DNA of 64,000 bases from Lachnospiraceae bacterium (GTDB lineage Bacteria > Bacillota > Clostridia > Lachnospirales > Lachnospiraceae): the NCBI GenBank assembly GCA_017938315.1, contig JAGBBV010000021.1, forward strand, positions 1 through 64,000. The letters are read 5' to 3'. Below the pieces are notes generated by a model. It ran no database searches. It was given only the letters and a program-made list of their open reading frames with translations, and was not told where the DNA came from. The position numbers and the translations under genes were made by a program. Each line of letters opens with the position of its first letter. The first letter of the stretch is position 1. Positions 57,201-64,000 of the stretch are shown here, in pieces.

Positions 57201-57641
57201 CTATCTCTTTTCGTCCACCAAGAGACCTGCAAGTTCCCATGCTTTCGCTATCATATCCAAGGTTTTCTCCGGAGGGAGTTCTTTGATAACTTCCTTTGTT
57301 TCCTTATCCACGATTTTGATCGTCACTCTGTTAGTCTGCTCATGAATTCCAAAAACAGCTTCCGAATGGGACATATTCTTGTTCAAATTCTCAACAGCCT
57401 TCTTAATCTGCTCATTGGTTGCCTGCTGTTGCTGCTGGGCATTACTCATAGAGCCTTCTTGTCCGCTCTGGGAATCCTGCTTTTCTGCCGCTGCCACCTT
57501 GGCAGTCGTTTGATCATAAGCATTCATCTGTTCAGGTGTAGAAACTTCCGTGTTCTCTACGATGGTTTTCTGTACAGGCTTAGCCTGCGGTGTTGTCTGT
57601 GCCTGATAAATCATTGCACTGCTTAATGGTTCAATTGCCAT
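57201..57641 (-). CDS. flaG: FlaG family protein
   Basis: About 146 residues from the ATG 8 bases after GGAGG. A Q-rich linker precedes the conserved FlaG C-terminal domain (KIVDKETKEVIKELPPEKTL). FlaG influences filament length and lies before fliD as usual. Confidence 0.9.
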   Translation of the reverse strand: MAIEPLSSAMIYQAQTTPQAKPVQKTIVENTEVSTPEQMNAYDQTTAKVAAAEKQDSQSGQEGSMSNAQQQQQATNEQIKKAVENLNKNMSHSEAVFGIHEQTNRVTIKIVDKETKEVIKELPPEKTLDMIAKAWELAGLLVDEKR

Positions 57642-57767
57642 TGTAATCACCTCCGTGTGATGTTGAAAATAATTTATTGTTACTTAGAGTCGTATTGTCT
57701 TCTATTTTTATATCGGATAAACCGAAGGAAAATTTAGAGCATTTTACAAAAAAAACTCAAAAAATAA

Positions 57768-57800
57768 AAGAGCAGGGGAATCAGTTTCCCCTGCCTTGGC
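57768..57800 (-). terminator. Terminator after the coiled-coil gene
   Basis: Stem GCAGGGGAA/TTCCCCTGC followed by CTTTTATTTTTT on the minus strand. Confidence 0.85.
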
Positions 57801-57803
57801 ACT

Positions 57804-58220
57804 TTACGAAATCTTTTGCAATTTTACACTATGCTCCGCAACCACTTTTTTTATGATCTCCATATCCTGTTTCATCATTTCAAAATCATCGGCACCCCTT
57901 CTATATCTATCATACGTGGATGTATAACAGGCTTCTATTGTTTCAAGTCTTGGCAGGATGACATTTTCCTGCACTACTTCCACCTTTTTCAGACGGGTTT
58001 TTATATCTGCTATGTCACTTCGTATCTCGGTGATGTCTTCGCGCATCTCCGTGATGTCTCCACGCATCTCCGTGATGTCTCCGCGCATCTCCGTGATGTC
58101 TCCACGCATCTCCGTGATGTCTCCGTGCATTTTTGTAATATCGTCACACATTTCTGATATTTTATTCCTAATTGGCTCAATCATTCTTGATAGCGACAGC
58201 AAAACCTCATTATCTGTCAT
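57804..58220 (-). CDS. Coiled-coil protein with seven-residue repeats
   Basis: About 138 residues starting at MTDNEVLLSLSRM, 9 bases after AAAGGGG. The centre has about seven repeats of a GDITEMR-type heptad, encoded by 21-bp DNA repeats, followed by a helical region and C-terminal EHSVKLQKIS. No known function; it looks like a long coiled coil or oligomeriser. It lies between csrA and flaG with its own terminator. Copy number may vary by slippage. Confidence 0.7.
   Translation of the reverse strand: MTDNEVLLSLSRMIEPIRNKISEMCDDITKMHGDITEMRGDITEMRGDITEMRGDITEMREDITEIRSDIADIKTRLKKVEVVQENVILPRLETIEACYTSTYDRYRRGADDFEMMKQDMEIIKKVVAEHSVKLQKIS
58021..58135 (-). repeat. 21-bp tandem repeat in the coiled-coil gene
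   Basis: About five near-identical 21-base units on the plus strand of the form GTGATGTCTCCRCGCATCTCC, keeping frame. Confidence 0.85.
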
Positions 58221-58307
58221 ATTAGTCATCCCCTTTCGCGTTTCTGTAACAAGCGTAGCACACTCAAATGACCTTGTCACGCACAAAAATATGTCATGTA
58301 AAAACAG

Positions 58308-58350
58308 AAAAAAACTTGCACAAATACAATATTTTGTAGTTGTGCAAGCC
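58308..58350 (-). terminator. csrA terminator
   Basis: Stem CTTGCACAA/TTGTGCAAG around an AT-rich loop followed by T7 on the minus strand. Confidence 0.85.
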
Positions 58351-58438
58351 TTTTATCTGTTTTTTATACTCCATCTAGTAGTTATCGATATTTCGTCCAT
58401 GTTTTCAAGTCAAAAAATCGGTATTATGCTAAGAGAAG

Positions 58439-58657
58439 TCACCCGAGCAAATTCTTAAGTGCTTCCATTCCGCTGACATCCACCGCTTCTTTATTTGCCT
58501 CTTGAATCTGCACGTAAACCTCTTTGCGGTAAACAGGAACATCTTTCGGTGCACTGATGCCAAGCTTCACCTGTTCTCCTTTAATTTCCAAAACAGTAAT
58601 TTCTATATTATTATTAATCACTAAGGCTTCGTTTTTCTTTCTGGATAAAGCTAACAT
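58439..58657 (-). CDS. csrA: Carbon storage regulator CsrA
   Basis: A 72-residue RNA-binding dimer (MLALSRKKNEALVINNNIEI, VKLGISAPKDVPVYRKEVY). It binds GGA sites in mRNA, here probably the flagellin leader, and is held inactive by FliW. Its ATG directly follows the fliW stop (no gap), so the two are coupled. Confidence 0.97.
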   Translation of the reverse strand: MLALSRKKNEALVINNNIEITVLEIKGEQVKLGISAPKDVPVYRKEVYVQIQEANKEAVDVSGMEALKNLLG

Positions 58658-59119
58658 CTACTCACCTGCTTTCTTTGCATTCAAAATGTCATAAATGGGA
58701 TATTTTACGGCATAGCCATCCCCTTCAACAATCACCTGACATGCTTTCTTTTCTGCCGCATTAATGATAATGGGCCCTTTTAAATTTACAGTCATTTTGG
58801 TTAAGTCACTGGGAACCGTCACTGTCACCATCACAAGAAGTTCTTCCGGAACAAGCTTACCTATAGGTTTAAGCAGTTCATCGTCTACCTCCGGATTATA
58901 ATCAGCTTTCACCAAAAGAGGATCCATTACGGGAAGTGCAAAAGCAGGCTCCTGTACGGATTGAAGCCAATGAATGGAACCAATTCCCTTTTCTTCATCA
59001 TGCACAAGTGCAAAATCTGTTAACCCCGGAAATCCGATAATACCGGCAGGAAAATGAATAATTTTCTCATCAGCAATTGTGATTTCCCCAAATACTTTAG
59101 TTTGAATAATCATAGCCAC
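58658..59119 (-). CDS. fliW: Flagellar assembly factor FliW
   Basis: A 153-residue antagonist of CsrA (IHFPAGIIGFPGLTDFALVH, ELLVMVTVTVPSDLTKMTVN). In Bacillus it binds free flagellin or CsrA and links flagellin export to its translation. It lies between flgL and csrA. Confidence 0.96.
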   Translation of the reverse strand: MAMIIQTKVFGEITIADEKIIHFPAGIIGFPGLTDFALVHDEEKGIGSIHWLQSVQEPAFALPVMDPLLVKADYNPEVDDELLKPIGKLVPEELLVMVTVTVPSDLTKMTVNLKGPIIINAAEKKACQVIVEGDGYAVKYPIYDILNAKKAGE

Positions 59120-59155
59120 TCCTATCTGCGCCTTAAGGCGCCGGTTGTTTTATGT

Positions 59156-60709
59156 TTAAATGTAATTCATTAATGAAGTCTGCATAATCTTGCCTGTTGC
59201 CATCAGGGCTGCTTCATAGGTAAGTTCTGTACTGGTAAGTTGGATTGCCACCTCAGTAATATCTACGTCTTCATTTTCTGACTGCAGTGTCCGGAAAGTC
59301 GTCTTTTGTTCCATGAGACGATTGCTTATCAGCTCAAGGCGGCTGCTTCTGGTACCGTTATCTGTTACAGCAATATTGGCATCATTTAAATGTCCCTGCA
59401 TGCGGGTTATTGTTTTTTCAAACAAAGCGTGAACACTTTCTCTCACATAATCGTATGCTTTGTTTGCTGCATCAAGCTGTCTGGTGACCAAATCATAATC
59501 AGGGTCATCTTCTGACATTCCTTCTTTCACTTTCTCAAGCTGTGCTTTGGTATCTGTAATCTCGGAAAGGGATGTCATAAGAACTTCCATGTCATCAATA
59601 TCTCTGTCCAGATCATGGGTAAATGCTTCTCTGGCTGTAGTATTAACACGGATAGCCTGATTGTAACCCACATCGTATTCTATAATCTGGGATTCCTCTT
59701 CCCCGTTTAAATACTCTGCATTGTAATTTACAGTGACAGGACCTCCCGCTTCCTGGGTTGTGGCTGTACATGCAAAATAATGTTCCGGCCTAAGGTCTCC
59801 GTTTACCCAACTGTCTTTGGTATATGTAATTCGGATCTCCTGGTCCGTGGTAACGGAGTTTTCCAATTTGTCATAGGCTGCATCGCTTAATAGAATTTCT
59901 CCTGTCTCTGAGCAGAACACCATTTTCATTTCATCCGCACCAGCGTTTGCAATTTGTCTGTAGGCTGCATCTGCAGAAGTAACTGTTGTAACTCCTACAG
60001 CATTTCCACCTGCATCCTGTAGTGCCGGAGAAATCGTCGGAGTAACACCCGATGAAAGTTTGTCATAAGCCAGTCTGATTCTATAAATATCCTTATTTAA
60101 CACATCCTGCTCTACCACTTTTTCGTACTGGGTCTGGGTATAATTGTTTTGGCTGATGCCTGCAAGCACTCCGGAGTCTGTATAATTAATACTGTCAAAA
60201 TCCCCAATTTTCAACTGCTCCGTTATAGAATATACGGGTTGGGGATTCTGTTCTTCTATCTCTTCCGTAAAAGATAATGTAGTATCTGTACGGTATCCTG
60301 TAAATACATATCTTCCGGCATAATCCACATTACCGGTAGAATAATACTCATCCCGCAAATTTTTCATCTGTGTCAGGAGAATGTCCAAATCTTCTGTGGT
60401 TAAATCTTTATTTGCGCCCTTGGTAGCCTGCTTTACCAGGTCTGTAATCACTGACGCACCGGTTCCCAAAGCTTCTTCCGTAACCTTCAGCCAACTTTCC
60501 GCATCCGGTGCATTCTTTTCATAAAACTGTGAGATCTCGGAAACACTGGTACGAAGACGCAGTGCACGGATTGCCACAACCGGATCATCGGAAGGTCTTG
60601 TGAGTTTCTTTTGTGTGGACATCTGGGTACTTAATTTATCCTGCAACACTTTATTATTGTTAATGTTATACAGAGAGTTGTTCTGCATAATTTTGTTGGT
60701 CATTCTCAT
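59156..60709 (-). CDS. flgL: Hook-filament junction protein FlgL
   Basis: A 517-residue flagellin-like protein starting RMTNKIMQNNSLYNINNNKV with the flagellin-like C-terminus (LTSTELTYEAALMATGKIMQ). It joins FlgK to the filament. The central region is longer than in E. coli FlgL, a common feature. AAAGGTGGGG precedes the ATG. Confidence 0.95.
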   Translation of the reverse strand: MRMTNKIMQNNSLYNINNNKVLQDKLSTQMSTQKKLTRPSDDPVVAIRALRLRTSVSEISQFYEKNAPDAESWLKVTEEALGTGASVITDLVKQATKGANKDLTTEDLDILLTQMKNLRDEYYSTGNVDYAGRYVFTGYRTDTTLSFTEEIEEQNPQPVYSITEQLKIGDFDSINYTDSGVLAGISQNNYTQTQYEKVVEQDVLNKDIYRIRLAYDKLSSGVTPTISPALQDAGGNAVGVTTVTSADAAYRQIANAGADEMKMVFCSETGEILLSDAAYDKLENSVTTDQEIRITYTKDSWVNGDLRPEHYFACTATTQEAGGPVTVNYNAEYLNGEEESQIIEYDVGYNQAIRVNTTAREAFTHDLDRDIDDMEVLMTSLSEITDTKAQLEKVKEGMSEDDPDYDLVTRQLDAANKAYDYVRESVHALFEKTITRMQGHLNDANIAVTDNGTRSSRLELISNRLMEQKTTFRTLQSENEDVDITEVAIQLTSTELTYEAALMATGKIMQTSLMNYI

Positions 60710-60730
60710 ACGAATTCCCCACCTTTCTCA

Positions 60731-62602
60731 TTAAACGCCCGTCTGTAAAATCAATTGGTCGTAAATTTCTGTCAACGTCTGAACCATCTTGGAAGATAAT
60801 GTATACGCATTCTGATATTTCACCAGACTTACTGCTTCTTCATCTTCATCTACACCAGAGACTGAAGTCCTCTGGTTGTCAATGGAGGTCTGCAAGCCTT
60901 TGTATGTAGTACAAAATGTGTTTGCGTTACTTGCATTTAAGGCCACATCTGCAAGTAATGATTCCAAAAGTTCATCAGCACTGCCGTTACGGAAACTGAA
61001 TTTTTCCTTACTGGTCAAAAGGTCAATCATTTCCTTGACTTTTTCACATTCCTCAGGGCCGTTGCCAAATTCCTTTCTGGTTCCCAGCAAACTTGCATTT
61101 GCTATCAGCTCATCATTTACCGCAAAGTTACCGGCTGTAATTTCATAAAGTCCATTTCCTTCATTTGCCTTCAATTCATCAGCTGTATACTGTCCTTCAG
61201 TTGCTTTGTTTGCCGTAAAGAAAATGCATCCAAAATCTGTATCGTTTTTTGAATTTGCATGATATCCGCTTGTAAAAATGGAATTCACCTTGTCTGCAAA
61301 TCCTCGGATCCATGCATTCATCTGTTCCATATAATAGGGAATGCCCTGATATTTAATGGCATCTTCCGTCTTAGCATCTTTTCCGTACAAACTCTCCGTC
61401 AAACTCACATCGTTCTTGTCTTCATTCATCGTAAAGGTGTAAACTCCTGTCCCCTGATCATAGGACCAATCATCATAATAGAAAATTGTATTTCCGATAT
61501 TGATTACACCACCGGTATTAGAGAGCGTACACTCCTGCATGTTTTTCAGATAGTCATCTTCTACTTTAATTTGTATGGTTGGCTTTGCAACCGTAGTGCC
61601 ATCCGGTTTTTGAACGGAAACACTACCGATACTGCCGTCTACGACTACCCCGTGGAAGTTTGCTCCGTTATTACCATCCCTAAACTGCACAAGTCCTTTC
61701 AGTTTTCCTTCCATTGCAGCATTAGTAAGATTAAATTCATTTCCGTTAGACCACATAATCTGATAAAGTCCGTCGATGTCCGTCTGGTTTACTTTTTCCT
61801 CAGAGCTTCTGGCCGTATAGGAAAGGGTATTGTAATCGTTGGCATCTACCAAAGTCTGTCCGCCGGCAATCTGTACAATGTATCTGGTTCCGCCGGTCTC
61901 CCTGGTAGGATCATTACTGTCATAAATAGGAAGCTCCGTAATCTGCACATCTACAATTTCAGAAAGTTCATCTACCAGTTTTTCTCTCTGATCGCGAAGT
62001 TCATTTGCTGCCGCACCAGAAAGTTCAATTACATTTACCTGTTTATTTAATGTGGCGATTTTCTCTGCAATTGAATTAATTTGGTCTACATTCTGCTTAA
62101 TTTCCAGATTGACGTCTTCCTGTAGTTCCTGAAGGTTACCATACATATTGTTAAAATAATCGGTAAGTGCTTTGGCTTTTGAAATAAACTCTGCCTTGGA
62201 AGTATCCAAACTTGCATTAGAAACCAGAGACTGGAGAGCATTGCTCATATCGTTAAATACAGAAGTAAATCCGGTAACTCCATCATCTTCAAAATAATCT
62301 TCTATGGTTCCTGCATAATAGGACTTTACTTCATACTCACCGTATTTACAGTTATTATCCCAATACTTCACGTCATAGAATGAATCTCTGACACGCTCAA
62401 TTGCGATGGTATCCACACCGGCACCGGCACATCCGTAAGTAGTAAATGTCCTGATGGCATTTGCCGCCTGCTGGGTTACCTGTTGTCTGGAATAGCCATC
62501 TGTCTGTGCATTGGCAATATTATTCGCTGTTGTATTTAAGGCTGCGTTGGAAGCCCTAAGCCCTGACGCTGCGATATTCAGTCCAAAAAATTGTGAAGGC
62601 AT
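60731..62602 (-). CDS. flgK: Hook-filament junction protein FlgK
   Basis: A 623-residue protein with the start FGLNIAASGLRASNAALNTT and TANNIANAQTDGYSRQQV, and the C-terminus LVKYQNAYTLSSKMVQTLTE. It forms the first junction layer on the hook. GAGGGGTGAGG precedes the ATG, and another flgK lies 15 bases upstream. Confidence 0.95.
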   Translation of the reverse strand: MPSQFFGLNIAASGLRASNAALNTTANNIANAQTDGYSRQQVTQQAANAIRTFTTYGCAGAGVDTIAIERVRDSFYDVKYWDNNCKYGEYEVKSYYAGTIEDYFEDDGVTGFTSVFNDMSNALQSLVSNASLDTSKAEFISKAKALTDYFNNMYGNLQELQEDVNLEIKQNVDQINSIAEKIATLNKQVNVIELSGAAANELRDQREKLVDELSEIVDVQITELPIYDSNDPTRETGGTRYIVQIAGGQTLVDANDYNTLSYTARSSEEKVNQTDIDGLYQIMWSNGNEFNLTNAAMEGKLKGLVQFRDGNNGANFHGVVVDGSIGSVSVQKPDGTTVAKPTIQIKVEDDYLKNMQECTLSNTGGVINIGNTIFYYDDWSYDQGTGVYTFTMNEDKNDVSLTESLYGKDAKTEDAIKYQGIPYYMEQMNAWIRGFADKVNSIFTSGYHANSKNDTDFGCIFFTANKATEGQYTADELKANEGNGLYEITAGNFAVNDELIANASLLGTRKEFGNGPEECEKVKEMIDLLTSKEKFSFRNGSADELLESLLADVALNASNANTFCTTYKGLQTSIDNQRTSVSGVDEDEEAVSLVKYQNAYTLSSKMVQTLTEIYDQLILQTGV

Positions 62603-62617
62603 TACCTCACCCCTCTC

Positions 62618-64000
62618 TTATCTTCCAAGCGTAGAAATAATGTGTTCCAGCATCTGGCTTACAGCGTTGATGTATCTGCTGGATGCATTAAATGCATTCT
62701 GGAACATAATCATGTTGCTTAATTCTTCATCCGAAGACACACCTAATATCTGCTCTCTCGCTGCTGCCGTGCTATCCACGGTAATCTGCTGGTTTTCACT
62801 GATTCCTTTCATAACGGAACCGGTATTGGCTACCTGGGAAATCAGATTATTATAATAATTAAGGAAATTTGTTTTTGTCTTTACTTTGGGATTTAGTGTA
62901 TATAATTCCTGTGTAAAAAGATCTTTTAATTTATCTACGGTTTCCTGGTCCACCTTACCGTCTTCTTTAATAAAGCCAAGTAGGGATGGTGCCTGTTTTA
63001 ATTCTCCATTAATGATAATGTTTTCTACTGTAAAATATGGATTGTGATTAGCATCTTCCACATCTGCAATCAAATTAAAAATCTGATATGGTTGGCCGTT
63101 TTCATCTCTCAGATACGTGCTGTTAGGATTGGCAGCTTGTGCAGCATCAGCTGAATCTTTTAACACGCCGTTAATAGCATTTACAATCTTATTTACAAGT
63201 TGGTCGAATTCCGCCTGGACATTCATGATAACCGACTGGGAAATGTTTGTTTCATAGTGCTGCTCATCTGCCAGGTCCTCATAAGTAGCCCTATCCGTAC
63301 CTCTTGCAAACAGCATAGCCTTTAAAGCACCGATGTCAGTATTCATGTCAGAAGAAATCACCTGTTGCATATTGTAAACTTCCGCACCATCTATTTTCAC
63401 GTCAATGGTTCCATCCGGCTTCATTACTTTATCTGCGAACTTATCCCAATAGGGTGTATAAAATCCGGTCAATTCATCTGCTTTGACTTCAATCCGGTTT
63501 ACCATGTCATCCTTTACAAAGTCATTGCCTTCAAACTGAATGGTCACGTATCCCTGTGCATCCTCATCCACAGAAATATATCCCATCTTAGAAAGCTCAT
63601 CTATTAGGTGATTCCGTTCATCGCGAAGGTCGTTTGCTTTTTCAAATTTAGCCGATTCAATCATTAAGATTTCATCGTTTAATTCTTTAATTCTCTCTCC
63701 ATACTTGTTGATGGTTTCCACCTGTTCTTTTATCTTAAAGTTTAAGTTATCCTGATATTCGGATAATCCCTGATAAACTGAGCCGGCACGCTCTATAAAC
63801 TCGTAACAGCGTTGCACAAACACACCTTGGTTTACAGCACTGGAAGGATCCTTTGTAAGTTCCTGTACTGATACCCAAAGATTATCGAGTGCTTCGGAAA
63901 AAGTTTCTCCCTGAAGCTCCTGAAAAAGATCTTCAACTTCCTCTACTGCTTCCACAGAAGTGTCGTAAAAAGAACCTCTTCCCGACTCCCGTCTATAAGT
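62618..64000 (-). CDS. flgK: Second FlgK (partial, 5' end outside the window)
   Basis: The minus-strand frame is open for 461 codons to the window edge. The visible parts match FlgK: RRESGRGSFYDTSVEAVEEV, LNDEILMIESAKFEKANDLR and C-terminal MFQNAFNASSRYINAVSQML. It differs from the flgK that follows it, so this is a tandem pair rather than a recent duplicate. Confidence 0.93.
   Translation of the reverse strand, partial: TYRRESGRGSFYDTSVEAVEEVEDLFQELQGETFSEALDNLWVSVQELTKDPSSAVNQGVFVQRCYEFIERAGSVYQGLSEYQDNLNFKIKEQVETINKYGERIKELNDEILMIESAKFEKANDLRDERNHLIDELSKMGYISVDEDAQGYVTIQFEGNDFVKDDMVNRIEVKADELTGFYTPYWDKFADKVMKPDGTIDVKIDGAEVYNMQQVISSDMNTDIGALKAMLFARGTDRATYEDLADEQHYETNISQSVIMNVQAEFDQLVNKIVNAINGVLKDSADAAQAANPNSTYLRDENGQPYQIFNLIADVEDANHNPYFTVENIIINGELKQAPSLLGFIKEDGKVDQETVDKLKDLFTQELYTLNPKVKTKTNFLNYYNNLISQVANTGSVMKGISENQQITVDSTAAAREQILGVSSDEELSNMIMFQNAFNASSRYINAVSQMLEHIISTLGR

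Noticed and set aside
58021..58135. CRISPR-like short repeats
   Set aside because: The 21-bp units are contiguous without spacers and keep the reading frame of a coiled-coil gene.

Overview
The window looks like a chromosome segment of an anaerobic, flagellated, low-GC Firmicute, most likely a Lachnospiraceae (Roseburia/Butyrivibrio-like). This rests on the str and rif ribosomal/RNA polymerase operons, the FliW-CsrA flagellar control pair, the flagellin N-terminus (MVVQHNLTAMNSNRMLG), strong GGAGG ribosome-binding sites and Rpn-family nuclease genes. No taxonomic search could be run, so the family assignment is inference.

Layout. (1) 1-5.7 kb: end of an integrative mobile element. It has a partial sigma factor, a replication-initiator-like HTH protein, a tyrosine integrase, an excisionase-like HTH protein and a divergent XRE repressor with a repeated operator. 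Its cargo is defence-like: an Abi_2 (AbiD/F) HEPN protein followed by a promoter-hairpins-terminator unit that fits an abiF-type ncRNA, and a coupled two-gene unit of a membrane GAF-like protein plus a Bsp6I-like nuclease homologue. (2) 5.8-23.6 kb: core information-processing genes, all on the minus strand: rpsL-rpsG-fusA-tuf, rpoB-rpoC, rplJ-rplL with an L10 leader, a CapA-family gene set inside the ribosomal cluster, rplA, rplK, nusG, secE and rpmG. (3) 23.7-29.8 kb: an isolated FliD-like gene, glf, a small HTH gene, a nucleotide-sugar epimerase, a DUF4422 protein and an Rpn nuclease. (4) 30-43.8 kb: an AT-rich, tightly packed surface-glycan operon on the minus strand with glycosyltransferases of several families (GT8, GT2, GT11, RgpF), a DUF268 protein, a radical SAM protein, two FkbM-like proteins and an epimerase. 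A short Rossmann-like module recurs in at least seven of these genes, at either end or alone, and once more in the DUF4422 gene of region 3. Poly-G tracts of 7, 9 and 7 bases lie in or before three genes, and one tract puts its gene out of frame, as in contingency loci. (5) 43.8-45.9 kb: decayed Rpn nucleases and an ATPase fragment. (6) 45.9-53.4 kb: two IspD/TarI-like cytidylyltransferases and two LicD-type proteins next to flagellin. (7) 53.6-64 kb: a CgeB-like glycosyltransferase on the plus strand, then fliT-like, fliS, fliD, flaG, a coiled-coil repeat protein, csrA, fliW, flgL, flgK and a second, partial flgK.

How the parts work together. The flagellar genes build the hook-filament junction, cap and filament. 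Flagellin has a sigma-D type promoter and a leader with two candidate CsrA sites, so FliW-CsrA feedback is expected. The LicD/cytidylyltransferase genes and the CgeB-like enzyme beside flagellin suggest decoration of the filament or wall with a phospho-linked sugar alcohol or a sugar; the target is not shown by the sequence. The large glycan operon probably makes a capsule or other surface polymer whose structure may vary by poly-G slippage.
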